From contig NZ_QJSD01000002.1 in NCBI RefSeq assembly GCF_003313245.1, positions 372,001 through 436,000 on the forward strand: a stretch of DNA of 64,000 nucleotides, in the 5' to 3' direction. This document shows, piece by piece, positions 45,295 through 54,143 of this stretch. The translations under genes were made by a program, and so were the position numbers. Source of the DNA: Primorskyibacter marinus (GTDB lineage: Bacteria > Pseudomonadota > Alphaproteobacteria > Rhodobacterales > Rhodobacteraceae). A model generated the notes under the pieces. It saw only the letters and a list, made by a program, of their open reading frames with translations, searched no databases and had not been told where the DNA came from. The first letter of the stretch is position 1. Each line of letters begins with the position of its first letter.

Positions 45295-45613
45295 ATTTGT
45301 GGTGGCGACGGCCATCATTCTGTTCGTGGCATTTTGCATGGGTTGGTTTGCCAATTGGTTGCTGCATCGCTTCACCCGCGTTTCCAAAACGGATGTCGAC
45401 GAGCTGGAACGGATGAGCCAGGAGCTGCATGACGCGGAAGAGACCCGCGATCAGGCGATCACCTATCTGCAACAGCGCGAAGCTGAACTGACCAACCAGT
45501 TGGCCCAGTCAGAGGCAGAGCGCAGCGCCGCAATGGAAGGCCTGCGTGATGCGCGCTACGAATCCGAAGAGCTTCGCGCCTATGTCGAACGGATGAGCCA
45601 AGGCAAAAGCTGA
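45281..45613 (+). CDS. Small single-pass membrane protein with coiled coil
   Basis: This 110-residue protein has one hydrophobic segment (about 5-27, FVVATAIILFVAFCMGWFANW) and then a charged helix rich in Glu, Gln and Arg (about 35-108) with heptad-like character, ERMSQELHDAEETRDQA. I do not recognise the family. It starts inside the OmpA/BON gene, with AAGGGG before the ATG, so both are co-translated and probably work together at the envelope. It is convergent with moaE, separated by seven bases. Confidence 0.8.
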   Translation: MNRTEFVVATAIILFVAFCMGWFANWLLHRFTRVSKTDVDELERMSQELHDAEETRDQAITYLQQREAELTNQLAQSEAERSAAMEGLRDARYESEELRAYVERMSQGKS

Positions 45614-45620
45614 GGCGCGG

Positions 45621-46061
45621 CTACCAGCGGGTCAGCGCGTCCTCATCGGCATCCTTGGCCGCGACCCAGGCGGACCCGTCCTTGCCGATCTCTTTTTTCC
45701 AGAAAGGTGCCCGTGATTTCAGGTAATCCATCAAGAATTCCGCCGCCTCAAACGCGTCGGCGCGGTGGGGGGCGGCCGTTGCAACCATCATGATCATCTC
45801 GCCCGGCACCATGCGCCCGTGGCGGTGAATGACCAGCGCATCGCCCAGTGACCAGCGGGAGGCCGCCTCTGCCGCGATCTTTTCCAGCGCCTTCGCGGTC
45901 ATGCCGGGGTAGTGCTCGATCTCCATGGCAGACAGATCACCGGAGATGTCACGCACGATGCCGGTAAATGTGACCACAGCCCCCATATCGTGCCGATTCG
46001 TCGCAAATGCAGCGGCCTCTGCACCGAAATCGAATGGCTGTTCCTGCACAACGATGCGCAT
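45621..46061 (-). CDS. moaE: Molybdopterin synthase catalytic subunit MoaE
   Basis: This 146-residue large subunit of molybdopterin synthase inserts sulfur into precursor Z with thiocarboxylated MoaD. The motifs are AVVTFTGIVRD, IEHYPGMT, IHRHGRMVPGE and the catalytic-region lysines in LKSRAPFWKKEIG. Length is usual. It is three bases downstream of moaD and forms a pgsA-moaD-moaE operon on the minus strand. Confidence 0.96.
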   Translation of the reverse strand: MRIVVQEQPFDFGAEAAAFATNRHDMGAVVTFTGIVRDISGDLSAMEIEHYPGMTAKALEKIAAEAASRWSLGDALVIHRHGRMVPGEMIMMVATAAPHRADAFEAAEFLMDYLKSRAPFWKKEIGKDGSAWVAAKDADEDALTRW

Positions 46062-46064
46062 TGC

Positions 46065-46310
46065 CTAGCCTCCGGTCATCGGGGGAAAAAACGCGACCTC
46101 GCGCACGCCGGTCAGCGAGGCATCGAAATCCGACAGTTCCTGATCCAACGCCACCCGCAGCGCCGATGTGTCGGCAAAGGCCGCGGCATAGCGGTCTTCC
46201 CGCGCGGCCAGTTCCGCGACGAGGTCGGCCACGGTGCCTGCCTGCGTGTCGACGGTTTCCTTTGGAATGCCGATGCGTTCGCGCACCCATGCAAAATACA
46301 GCACGTCCAT
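46065..46310 (-). CDS. moaD: Molybdopterin synthase sulfur carrier subunit MoaD
   Basis: This 81-residue ubiquitin-fold protein begins DVLYFAWVRERIG and ends VAFFPPMTGG. The C-terminal Gly-Gly is adenylated and thiocarboxylated by MoeB to donate sulfur to MoaE. It lies four bases after pgsA and three bases before moaE. Confidence 0.95.
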   Translation of the reverse strand: MDVLYFAWVRERIGIPKETVDTQAGTVADLVAELAAREDRYAAAFADTSALRVALDQELSDFDASLTGVREVAFFPPMTGG

Positions 46311-46314
46311 GTCA

Positions 46315-46974
46315 TCAATCCTTCAGAAAGGGGACCGCCTTGCGGAAATAGTCCCAGCCGGTGATCAGCGTCAGGGTTGCAGCAACCCAAAGCAACGCGA
46401 CCCCGAGATTTCCGGCCCAGATCATCCCCTGATATTTCCAGCGCAGTCCCAGCACATCCTCTTCGCGGCCGGCCATGATCTCTTCGAACAGCGGTTGGTC
46501 CAGTCCGAAAGTCGACATGCCCAAGTAATGCTCGAACACGCCTTGCGCGAACAGCACCGAGATCGCCACCATCTGCGCGGTGGTTTTCCACTTGGCCAGC
46601 TTTGTCACCTTCAGTGTGCCCGCCGTGTCGCCCAGAAACTCGCGCAGCCCCGAAACAAAGACCTCGCGGAACAGGATCACCGTCGCAGGCAACACCAGCC
46701 AGGGCGACATCGAGGAATAGCCCACGATCACCATCAGAGCGATCACCACCATGGCCTTGTCGGCGATCGGGTCCAGCATGGTGCCAAGCTTTGTGATCTG
46801 TTTCCATGTCCGCGCCAGATGCCCGTCGAACCAGTCTGTCACGGCGGCCGCAATGAACAGCACCAGCGCGAACCAGTCGGCATAGGGCCGCGTGAAGAAC
46901 AGAAACATCACGGCAATGCCGGGCGCTGCCAGCAGGCGCAAAACGGTCAGAATATTGGGCAACGTCCATTTCAT
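46315..46974 (-). CDS. pgsA: CDP-diacylglycerol-glycerol-3-phosphate 3-phosphatidyltransferase
   Basis: This 219-residue membrane enzyme makes phosphatidylglycerol phosphate. It has the CDP-alcohol phosphotransferase motif DWFDGHLARTWKQITKLG followed by TMLDPIADK, with the four metal-binding aspartates, and about five hydrophobic segments. A charged loop (about 150-180, EDVLGLRWKYQG) is longer than in E. coli. It heads the pgsA-moaD-moaE operon. Confidence 0.95.
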   Translation of the reverse strand: MKWTLPNILTVLRLLAAPGIAVMFLFFTRPYADWFALVLFIAAAVTDWFDGHLARTWKQITKLGTMLDPIADKAMVVIALMVIVGYSSMSPWLVLPATVILFREVFVSGLREFLGDTAGTLKVTKLAKWKTTAQMVAISVLFAQGVFEHYLGMSTFGLDQPLFEEIMAGREEDVLGLRWKYQGMIWAGNLGVALLWVAATLTLITGWDYFRKAVPFLKD

Positions 46975-47057
46975 GTCATAGCTCTAGCGCGGTTGACCGG
47001 GACAGGGAAGGGTGCGCCGGAATTGCATGCCCGAAAGAATCGGATAACGTGCCTGAT

Positions 47058-47465
47058 ATGCCCAAACTCCTGCTTGTCCCCCTTCTGGCACTGGCGGCCT
47101 GTGATCGGGACGAAACGCTTGTGTCCTATGGCGGCGCTGGCACATGGCAGCTGTCCGCGCTGGACGGCGCAGACTACAGCGCCAAGGCGACGATGACCCT
47201 TGGCAAAGGCGGCGCGATCACCGGCACGGCCCCCTGCAACAGCTGGAGCGCAATGCAATCCGCGCCCTATCCATGGTTTGACCTGTCACCGATCATATCG
47301 ACCCGCCGCGCCTGCCCTGACCTTCAGGCCGAAACCGCCTTTTTCACGGTACTGTCGCAGATGACCCTGTCCGAGGTTGCGGGCGACACATTGCTTCTGA
47401 CCAATGATGCCGGGCGCGAAATGATCTTCACCTTTGTCGTGCCCGACGCTCAAGCGCCTCGATGA
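47058..47465 (+). CDS. META-domain lipoprotein (HslJ-like)
   Basis: This 135-residue exported protein has a lipoprotein signal ([11 protein letters not shown], lipobox LAAC), and a META/HslJ-like domain: WQLSALDG at its start, [12 protein letters not shown], and [19 protein letters not shown], which is the META core with a conserved Cys pair. The function of such domains is unclear. In some bacteria they are linked to stress resistance. I chose the ATG at 47058. A GTG three codons earlier is possible. Its last 38 bases overlap the 3' end of recO on the other strand. Confidence 0.85.
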   Translation: MPKLLLVPLLALAACDRDETLVSYGGAGTWQLSALDGADYSAKATMTLGKGGAITGTAPCNSWSAMQSAPYPWFDLSPIISTRRACPDLQAETAFFTVLSQMTLSEVAGDTLLLTNDAGREMIFTFVVPDAQAPR

Positions 47466-48162
47466 AGCGCGCCCGCGCGGCGGGCAACGGCTTGTGCAGC
47501 ATATCGGCCGCGATACGATGCGTCAGGAAATGCCCTGTCGTGCCAAGCGCCAGAGCCACCTCGCCATCCTCCGCACTGCCTTCCCCCCGCAAAACCGGCG
47601 GCAATGGCAACATGCGGTCCGCCCATTCGCCCGCACCTTTGGCCGATACAGCCCGGCCCGACCGCGGCGAGACATGGACCAGCCCCTCGGTTGTCCCCGT
47701 CACCGCGCACACCCGCAGATCAAGACCAAAGCCCAACTCCTCCAGCAGCGACATCTCCCACTGCATATAGGCCAATGGCCAGATCTCGGGCTGGTCCAGC
47801 AGATCCAGCAAGGTCTCGGTGTCGCGGTAAAGCGCCGGATGCGCCTCGCGCTCGGGCAGGCAGAACAGCAACAGCGCCGTCACGCTATTCAGCCCTGCCA
47901 GCATCAACCGATCCGACATCGCCGCATACGCGCGCCCGCGCACCGGCTCGACTGTAAAGCTGCCCAACTGGTCCTCCAGCCGTGCGCGCCATGCAAGATC
48001 AAGCTGCGCGCCGGGTTGCAGCAGCGGGGCCATCTTGCGGCTCGCCGCGCCGCGCAAGACACCTGAATGCCGCCCCCGCGTCGGAGTGAAGACCTCCAGA
48101 ATGGCGCTTGTTTCGCCATGCTTGCGGGCCGAAAGCAATATGCCTGTGTCGCGCCAATCCAT
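47428..48162 (-). CDS. recO: DNA repair protein RecO
   Basis: This 244-residue mediator helps RecA load on gapped DNA. The N-terminal OB fold starts [19 protein letters not shown] with [12 protein letters not shown]. The helical domain holds [21 protein letters not shown] and a possible zinc region with CAVTG. The ATG at 48162 is chosen because the MDWRDTG start is typical. 24 further in-frame codons upstream look unrelated. It ends the long minus-strand block that begins with rpoZ or folK. The convergent META gene overlaps it by 38 bases. Confidence 0.93.
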   Translation of the reverse strand: MDWRDTGILLSARKHGETSAILEVFTPTRGRHSGVLRGAASRKMAPLLQPGAQLDLAWRARLEDQLGSFTVEPVRGRAYAAMSDRLMLAGLNSVTALLLFCLPEREAHPALYRDTETLLDLLDQPEIWPLAYMQWEMSLLEELGFGLDLRVCAVTGTTEGLVHVSPRSGRAVSAKGAGEWADRMLPLPPVLRGEGSAEDGEVALALGTTGHFLTHRIAADMLHKPLPAARARFIEALERRARQR

Positions 48163-48280
48163 ACCAGCGAATGTGCTGCAATCCGCGCCACCTGCAAGCG
48201 GATTTTCCGGATCGCCGCCTGCACGGGATCCCAATTCGGGCCCGAGATCCGTTTCGACAGGCGGCTTGCATTCTTCCTGC

Positions 48281-48333
48281 CTTCTTCTTGGTCAAAATAC
48301 TCCGGGGAGCGCGAGGGGCTGGCCCCTCGCTCC
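48281..48333 (-). repeat. Dispersed hairpin element, copy B (between DUF1491 gene and recO)
   Basis: On the minus strand the stem GCGAGGGGC (48330-48322) with GCCCCTCGC (48319-48311) and its CA loop is followed by the tail CCGGAGTATTTTGACCAAGA, which then continues AGAAGG. The tail matches copies A (15087-15142) and C (62105-62155). The core GGGGCCAGCCCC is shared with copy C. The element lies between two same-strand genes, 119 bases before recO. Confidence 0.75.
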
Positions 48334-48356
48334 GTCCTCGCCTGCGCAAACTAAAC

Positions 48357-48689
48357 TCAGTCGGACAGCCCTTCCTCATCCAGCAGATGGCGGCCTTCCC
48401 GGTCCTCGACCTCGATCACCCAAAGGTCGGGATCGAATTGCCGCTGCCGGGTGATCGCGGCATCAACCTCCGCCTCATCACCTTCGGCCAGCGTGACCCA
48501 GGCCCGCGCGCCGCTCATCAGATCAAAGCTGCGTTGAAAAACACGCGCTTGCCCGTCCAGCGTGTTGAGTTTGATCAGAACCGCGCCCGCGGTGTCATCG
48601 CCATGGGCCGTCACAAAGGCCGGGATATTTTGAAACCGCAGACGCGCCAGATAGGCATGGACCCAGAATTCGGCGGTCAAGCGGGCCAT
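48357..48689 (-). CDS. DUF1491 family protein
   Basis: This 110-residue soluble protein matches DUF1491 by EFWVHAYLARLRFQNIPAFV, the GDDTAGAVLIKLNTLDG strand and WVIEVEDREGRHLLDE (quoted in part). Function is unknown. The family is largely alphaproteobacterial and sits next to era/recO in several genomes. It starts three bases after the era stop, so it is co-transcribed with era. Confidence 0.9.
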   Translation of the reverse strand: MARLTAEFWVHAYLARLRFQNIPAFVTAHGDDTAGAVLIKLNTLDGQARVFQRSFDLMSGARAWVTLAEGDEAEVDAAITRQRQFDPDLWVIEVEDREGRHLLDEEGLSD

Positions 48690-48692
48690 GGA

Positions 48693-49601
48693 TCAGGCGT
48701 TGCCGTCGCGGAAATTCAGCCCCATCTCGGAATAGCGCTCGGCCTCTTCCAGCCACTTCTCGCGTACCTTGACTTGCAGAAACAGGTGAACACGGCGGCC
48801 GAGGAATTCTTCCAGCTCTTCGCGCGACGCCTTGGATACTGCCTTGATGGTTTCGCCCTTGTGGCCCAGCAGGATGCCCTTGTGACCGTCGCGGGCGACA
48901 TAGATCATCTGGTCGATCCGCGCGGTCCCGTCGGGGCGCTCTTCCCAATTTTCGGTTTCGACGGTCAACTGATAGGGCAATTCCTGATGCATCCGAAGCG
49001 TCAGCTTTTCGCGGGTAATCTCGGCCGCGATCATGCGCATCGGCAGATCCGCGATCTGATCTTCGGGGTAGAACCAGGTGCCTTCGGGCAGCTCCGCACC
49101 CAGCCAGGCCTTCAGATCGGCACAGCCAAAACCCTTTTCGGCGGAAATCATAAAGGTGTTGGCAAAGGCAAATCGGTCGTTCAGATCCTTCGAAAGCGCC
49201 AGAAGAACGTCGGATTTGACCCGGTCGATCTTGTTGATCGCCAGCGCAATGTGGCCGTCTTGTCCGATCTCTGCCAGACGTTCCAGAATGGCTTCGACGC
49301 CGGGTGTGATGCCCCGGTGTGCCTCGACCAGAAGCACAACAATATCGGCATCCGCAGCACCGCCCCAGGCGGCGGCAACCATGGCACGGTCCAGCCGCCT
49401 GCGCGGACGGAACATGCCGGGCGTATCGACCAGCACGATCTGGGCGTCCCCTTCCATCGCAACGCCGCGAATGCGGGCGCGTGTGGTCTGGACCTTGTGG
49501 GTCACGATGCTGACCTTGGCGCCGACCAGTTGGTTGGTCAGCGTCGATTTGCCCGCATTGGGCTCTCCGATCAGGGCGACGAATCCGGCGCGTGTGGTCA
49601 T
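48693..49601 (-). CDS. era: GTPase Era
   Basis: This 302-residue essential GTPase binds 16S rRNA during 30S maturation. G motifs are GEPNAGKST (G1, about residues 12-20), DTPGMF (G3) and NKIDRV (G4). The C-terminal KH domain includes IYVARDGHKGILLGHKGETI, with the GxxG turn. The ATG at 49601 has AAGGAA upstream. 33 in-frame codons before it extend into the intergenic region and are not Era-like. Confidence 0.97.
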   Translation of the reverse strand: MTTRAGFVALIGEPNAGKSTLTNQLVGAKVSIVTHKVQTTRARIRGVAMEGDAQIVLVDTPGMFRPRRRLDRAMVAAAWGGAADADIVVLLVEAHRGITPGVEAILERLAEIGQDGHIALAINKIDRVKSDVLLALSKDLNDRFAFANTFMISAEKGFGCADLKAWLGAELPEGTWFYPEDQIADLPMRMIAAEITREKLTLRMHQELPYQLTVETENWEERPDGTARIDQMIYVARDGHKGILLGHKGETIKAVSKASREELEEFLGRRVHLFLQVKVREKWLEEAERYSEMGLNFRDGNA

Positions 49602-49617
49602 GGGGGTTCCTTGGCTG

Positions 49618-50520
49618 TCAAGACTGGCGATGTAGCGCAGAGTCGGGCTTCGCGCCAGCCCTGCGATCACGCAACAGCGAAAAGATCCCGGCACCGACAA
49701 TCAGTGCAGCCCCCGAAAGGGTCATCGCGTCCGGGCGTTCGCCGAACAGCGTGTAGGCCAGGATCAGCGCGACGATCAGGCGGGAATAGCGGAAGGGCGC
49801 GATCACGCCGACCTCTCCAGTGCGCATGGCGTAGGTCATGGCGGTGTAGCCAAGCACGCCCGACACAGCCGTGCCGCAGATCAAAAAAGCAGCGCCCGGC
49901 GCGGGCAGCGCCGGCATTCCGGGCTCGAAGCACAGGATGACCACCCCCGCCAGCGAAACGACTGCAAATCCCAGCACCCCAAGCTGTGCCGCGTGAACGG
50001 TTGTGGGCGCGGTGCGGGTGGCCAGATCGCGGCCCGCAAAGCCGACCATGCCAAGCAAGGCGAAGATCGCGTTTGCCTCAATCCCGGAAGGCGAGGGGCG
50101 CACGATCAGCAAAACCCCGACGAAGCCAACCGCCATGGCGGCCCAGCGACGCGGGCCGATGCGTTCACCCAGCACGAATACAGCGCCAAGCATCACCACA
50201 AGCGGGGCCGCCTGGAGGATGGCAGAGGTCGTCGAAAGCGGCGTGTAAGCCAGGCTGAGCGCAAAGAACAAGCGGCCGACGATCTCGAACCCGGTGCGGA
50301 TCATCAGGCCGGGTTTCAGATAGGCGGAGGTCCAGACCGGCACACCCTGCGCCTTGGCATATATCGCGTAGAGCACCATCGCCAGAAGGCCGAATTGCAG
50401 CGTTGCCATGCCAGCGCTGATCCCGCCCGTTCCGGTCGCCGCCTTGAAAAATGCGTCCTCGATGCCGAATCCCAGCATCGCGAAGATCATCAACAGGCTG
50501 CCGCGCAGGTTGTCACTCAT
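49618..50520 (-). CDS. DMT-superfamily (EamA) transporter
   Basis: This 300-residue protein has about ten hydrophobic segments in two EamA repeats. GFGIEDAFFKAATG and YTPLSTTSAILQAAPLVVML mark the first. The second has YTAMTYAMRTGEVGVIAPFRYSRLI (quoted in part: EVGVIAPFRYSRLI) and ERPDAMTLSGAALIVGAGI. It should be an inner-membrane exporter of small metabolites. Substrate unknown. It is inserted between rnc and era, which are neighbours in many bacteria, with 27- and 16-base gaps, so it is read with them. Confidence 0.9.
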   Translation of the reverse strand: MSDNLRGSLLMIFAMLGFGIEDAFFKAATGTGGISAGMATLQFGLLAMVLYAIYAKAQGVPVWTSAYLKPGLMIRTGFEIVGRLFFALSLAYTPLSTTSAILQAAPLVVMLGAVFVLGERIGPRRWAAMAVGFVGVLLIVRPSPSGIEANAIFALLGMVGFAGRDLATRTAPTTVHAAQLGVLGFAVVSLAGVVILCFEPGMPALPAPGAAFLICGTAVSGVLGYTAMTYAMRTGEVGVIAPFRYSRLIVALILAYTLFGERPDAMTLSGAALIVGAGIFSLLRDRRAGAKPDSALHRQS

Positions 50521-50547
50521 GGCTGCGCCGCAAGAGGCAGGTGGCAC

Positions 50548-51222
50548 TCACACCAGTTGTTCCAGCAGCGTTCGGGCCGCGGCCTGTTCGGCCTGCCGCT
50601 TTGACGGTGCCGTCGCTTCGGCGCTGGTGCCATCGGCCAGCGACGCGCGGATGGTGAATTCCGGTGCGTGATCGGGACCGGTGCGGGCGGTTTCCTCGTA
50701 GCGGGGCGGGGGCATGCCGCGCGCCTGTGCCCATTCTTGAAGCGAGGTTTTGGGGTCGCGTGCGTCTTCTTCGACCGTTTCGATGCGGTCGCCCCAAAGC
50801 CGCAGGATCATTGCGCGTGCCGCCTCGATCCCGGCATCCAGATAGACAGCCGCGATCACCGCTTCCATCGCATCCCCCAGCAGCGCCTGTTTGCGCCGCC
50901 CACCTGACAGCTGTTCCGAACGCCCCAGTTTCAGCGCGGCCCCCAGGTCGACCTGTCGCGCCACGTCTGCGCAGGCCTCCTTGCGCACCAGCGCATTATA
51001 GCGCGGCGCAAGCTGGCCCTCGCTGGCGGTTTTGTCGCCGGCCAGCAGGGTTTCGGCCATCACCAGACCCAGCACCCGGTCGCCGAGAAATTCCAGCCGC
51101 TGATTGTCGCCGCGCGCAGACGAGATAGAGCCATGGGTGACCGCGCGGATCAGCAGCTCCGGGTCGGAAAACTCATGCCCGAGACGGCCTTGAAGGGCCT
51201 TCAGATCGGCTGACAGTTTCAC
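50548..51222 (-). CDS. rnc: Ribonuclease III
   Basis: This 224-residue enzyme cleaves double-stranded RNA in rRNA and mRNA processing. The catalytic signature [16 protein letters not shown] is intact, with further acidic residues in [16 protein letters not shown]. The C-terminal dsRBD contains [14 protein letters not shown] and [16 protein letters not shown]. The GTG at 51222 overlaps the lepB stop (GTGA), the usual coupled arrangement. An ATG at 51255 in frame would overlap lepB more deeply and is less likely. Confidence 0.95.
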   Translation of the reverse strand: MKLSADLKALQGRLGHEFSDPELLIRAVTHGSISSARGDNQRLEFLGDRVLGLVMAETLLAGDKTASEGQLAPRYNALVRKEACADVARQVDLGAALKLGRSEQLSGGRRKQALLGDAMEAVIAAVYLDAGIEAARAMILRLWGDRIETVEEDARDPKTSLQEWAQARGMPPPRYEETARTGPDHAPEFTIRASLADGTSAEATAPSKRQAEQAAARTLLEQLV

Positions 51223-52067
51223 TCGACCCTCTTGAAGTAACGATCGCTGCGCCATGTCCAGAAAAACAGCATCGACCGCCCGGAGGACGAGAACATGATG
51301 CGATCAGCGCGGCCGACGATGTTTTCATAAGGCACAAAGCCAACGCCACCGACCTGTTGCGGCACGCGGCTGTCAGAGGAATTGTCGCGGTTGTCGCCCA
51401 TGAAGAAATAAAATCCCTCGGGGACAGTGTAGACCGGCGTATTATCGGAATTCTGCATGGCGATATTCAGGATGTCGTGGCTGACGCCGTTGGGCAGCGT
51501 CTCGGTAAAGCGCGATTTGGTGCACAGCCCACCCGTGCCAACGGGGCCGTTTTCGCAGCGCGGGCGCAGCCGCTGCGGGCCTTGCGGCTCTGCGATTTCC
51601 TCAAACGTGCCTGCGGGTTCCAGTTTCACCGGCTCGCCGTTGATCTGCAACACGCCTGCCTTGACCTGGATCTTGTCGCCCGGCAGGCCGGTCAGCCGCT
51701 TGATGAAATCGCGACCTGTCACCGGGTGACGGAAAACCACCACATCGCCGCGTTCCGGCGCGCCGGCCATGAACCGTTCGCCGCCCTTGGACGGATCGCC
51801 GGATTTCATCCAACCGCAAATATCCTCGGCGTCGATATTGATGCCGATGGCGGGGATCAGGACCGTCGGGCAGGACGCGTAGGAATAGCCGTAAGCCATC
51901 TTGTTGACGAACAGAAAGTCGCCGATCAGAAGCGTGTCTTTCATCGACCCGGACGGAATCCAGAAGGGCTGAAAGAACAGGGTGCGAAAGACACCGGCTA
52001 TCAGCAGGGCATAGACGATGGTCTTGATCGTCTCGATAATGGAATTACCCTGTTTGGCTTCGGCCAT
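51219..52067 (-). CDS. lepB: Signal peptidase I
   Basis: This 282-residue inner-membrane protease removes signal peptides. One N-terminal membrane segment (about 12-30) is followed by the catalytic serine in [12 protein letters not shown] and the lysine in [14 protein letters not shown]. The late box [13 protein letters not shown] is present. An inserted loop with two cysteines ([12 protein letters not shown]) is seen as in other alphaproteobacterial forms. It is followed by rnc with a 4-base overlap. Confidence 0.97.
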   Translation of the reverse strand: MAEAKQGNSIIETIKTIVYALLIAGVFRTLFFQPFWIPSGSMKDTLLIGDFLFVNKMAYGYSYASCPTVLIPAIGINIDAEDICGWMKSGDPSKGGERFMAGAPERGDVVVFRHPVTGRDFIKRLTGLPGDKIQVKAGVLQINGEPVKLEPAGTFEEIAEPQGPQRLRPRCENGPVGTGGLCTKSRFTETLPNGVSHDILNIAMQNSDNTPVYTVPEGFYFFMGDNRDNSSDSRVPQQVGGVGFVPYENIVGRADRIMFSSSGRSMLFFWTWRSDRYFKRVE

Positions 52068-52167
52068 GATGGTCTCCGATCTAGGTGGGTCTGGCGCTAC
52101 ATGAGGGGGCAGGCGAAGGGTGTCAAGCGGCCAAGCCCTGTCGGGAGGGGGCTTGCGCGCCGTGTGG

Positions 52168-52605
52168 TCATGGCTTGGGCGGTGGCGCGCTGATGTAATC
52201 TCCGGCTGGCAGCGGTCGCGCCTCGATCACCACAAAAGCCTGCGCCCAAGGGTGATCGTCGGTCAGGGTGACGTGAATGATCGCCTCATGTTCCGCAGGG
52301 GTCATCTGCGCCAGCCGTTCGGCGGCCCAGCCGGTGACTTGCATGACAGGCTGGCCGGTCGCGAGGTTGCTGACCGCCATGTCCTTCCACGCGATTCCCA
52401 TGCGCAATCCGGTGCCAAGCGCCTTCGAGCACGCCTCTTTCGCGGCCCAGCGTTTGGCATAGGTGCCCGCCGTATCGGCCCGCCGCTCGGCCTTGCGCTG
52501 TTCTGTCTCGGTGAAGACGCGATTGCGAAACCGGTCACCGAACCGGTCCAGCGTGCCCTGTATGCGGTCGATATTTGCGAGGTCTGTGCCGATGCCAAGG
52601 ATCAT
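52168..52605 (-). CDS. acpS: Holo-[acyl-carrier-protein] synthase
   Basis: This 145-residue enzyme transfers phosphopantetheine from CoA to ACP. The conserved motifs are [14 protein letters not shown] at the N-terminus (metal-binding Asp8) and [15 protein letters not shown]. The C-terminal tail, rich in proline ([13 protein letters not shown]), is longer than usual. It follows pdxJ by 76 bases, the pdxJ-acpS-lepB order being common in alphaproteobacteria. Confidence 0.95.
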   Translation of the reverse strand: MILGIGTDLANIDRIQGTLDRFGDRFRNRVFTETEQRKAERRADTAGTYAKRWAAKEACSKALGTGLRMGIAWKDMAVSNLATGQPVMQVTGWAAERLAQMTPAEHEAIIHVTLTDDHPWAQAFVVIEARPLPAGDYISAPPPKP

Positions 52606-52681
52606 CCGGCACGCACGAGCCTGACATCAGGGCTTGCTGAGCGGACTTGCCAAAGGCCGACAAGGAAACTCCCGGCATTTT

Positions 52682-53431
52682 TCACTTGCGCGCCTCGTCC
52701 ATGAGGCGGCGCATTTCGGCAATAGCCGGGGTCAGGCCGCGAAAGATTGCCTCGCCGATCAGGAAGTGACCGATATTCAACTCCATCACTTCCGGAAAGG
52801 CCGCGACGGGTTTGACCGTGTCATAGGTCAACCCGTGCCCGGCGTGGACCTCTAGGCCCAGCGAATGCGCCAGGGTGGACATTTCGCGCATACGCTCCAA
52901 CTCCGTTGTGCAATCGTCCATGCGTCCCTCTGCATGGGCATCGCAATACGCACCTGTATGCAATTCGATCACCTGAGCGCCGATCCGGTGCGCGGCCTCG
53001 ATCTGGCGCTGGTCGGCGGCGATGAAGATGGACACGCGGCAACCGGCCTCGCGCAGAGGAGCAATGAAATGCGCCAGCCGGTTTTCCTCACGCGCGACTT
53101 CCAGCCCGCCCTCGGTGGTCTTTTCCTCGCGCTTTTCCGGCACGATGCAAACGGCATGAGGGCGGTGGCGCAGGGCGATGCGCTGCATTTCGTCCGTGGC
53201 GGCCATTTCAAAGTTCAGCGGCACGGTCAGCACGTCCATCAGCCCGTCGATATCGGCGTCTGAAATGTGTCGACGATCCTCGCGCAGATGCGCCGTAATG
53301 CCGTCGGCACCTGCGTCTTCTGCCAGTTTCGCCGCCCGAAGCGGGTCGGGATAGTCGCCGCCGCGCGCATTCCGAACGGTCGCGACATGATCAATATTCA
53401 CGCCAAGACGGAGTTTGTCCAATTGCGGCAT
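52682..53431 (-). CDS. pdxJ: Pyridoxine 5'-phosphate synthase
   Basis: This 249-residue TIM-barrel enzyme joins 1-deoxyxylulose 5-phosphate and aminoacetone 3-phosphate to make pyridoxine phosphate. The motifs [41 protein letters not shown] and [12 protein letters not shown] are all present. It stands between DUF2062 and acpS in the minus-strand block. Confidence 0.97.
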   Translation of the reverse strand: MPQLDKLRLGVNIDHVATVRNARGGDYPDPLRAAKLAEDAGADGITAHLREDRRHISDADIDGLMDVLTVPLNFEMAATDEMQRIALRHRPHAVCIVPEKREEKTTEGGLEVAREENRLAHFIAPLREAGCRVSIFIAADQRQIEAAHRIGAQVIELHTGAYCDAHAEGRMDDCTTELERMREMSTLAHSLGLEVHAGHGLTYDTVKPVAAFPEVMELNIGHFLIGEAIFRGLTPAIAEMRRLMDEARK

Positions 53432-53465
53432 GACAGAGTTCCTTTCAGGTGCTTTTCGTCGGACC

Positions 53466-54128
53466 TTATTCGCCTTTTGCAGCTTCGTCAGCCTTGGCCG
53501 CCGCTTTTTTTCGCAAGCTCTCCAACTTGGCGCGCAGTTTGCTGGTGCGGCGTTTCTGATAGGCCCGGATCACCGGAACGGACAGGTAATAGGCCACCAA
53601 CCCGGCGCAGATACCCGGCAGGATGCCCCCGATCAGGTAGGGAAAGAAAATGTCATCGTAGAATCGCGACAGGTTGTGCCAGTCGGCAGTCTTGTCGCTG
53701 AACACGGCCACCAGATTGTTCTTTAGGTCCGCTGCGGCACCCACGAATTTACGGCCCAGCCATTCGTGATCTGCGCTGGCCGGATGATGGCGGTTGCCAA
53801 GCAGAAAGTTGCCGGTCTTCAATGAAATCACGGCGATCGGCAGATAGGTCAGCGGATTGCCGAAAAACGTGCCAAGCAAAGCGGCAAGGATATTGCCGCG
53901 CACGGTCAGGGCCAGCAGGGTCGCGACGACAAAATGCATCCCGTAAAATGGCGTGAATGTTGTCAATACCCCGGCAAAAATGCCGCGTGCGATCTTTTCA
54001 GGGGAATCTGGCAGACGGCGCAGGCGATGCTTGACATATTGGGCGGCACGGCCCCACCCGCCACGAGGCCAAAGACCTTCGAGAGCGATCTTCCAGATCG
54101 GCCGTCTGTCGCGCCGCTTGAAGACCAA
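53466..54128 (-). CDS. DUF2062 domain protein, membrane
   Basis: This 220-residue protein has a basic N-terminus and the DUF2062 core: [44 protein letters not shown] and a late hydrophobic segment [20 protein letters not shown] (each quoted at most 20 residues elsewhere: [17 protein letters not shown]). It ends in a lysine-rich helix. Function is unknown. The gene follows spoT by 15 bases and is part of the same block. Confidence 0.88.
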   Translation of the reverse strand: MVFKRRDRRPIWKIALEGLWPRGGWGRAAQYVKHRLRRLPDSPEKIARGIFAGVLTTFTPFYGMHFVVATLLALTVRGNILAALLGTFFGNPLTYLPIAVISLKTGNFLLGNRHHPASADHEWLGRKFVGAAADLKNNLVAVFSDKTADWHNLSRFYDDIFFPYLIGGILPGICAGLVAYYLSVPVIRAYQKRRTSKLRAKLESLRKKAAAKADEAAKGE

Positions 54129-54143
54129 GCCTTATCCTTTCGT

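Noticed and set aside
48067-48354. A 95-codon plus-strand frame before the DUF1491 gene
   Set aside because: It reads through the recO 5' end and the hairpin repeat. The tail is just translated repeat sequence.
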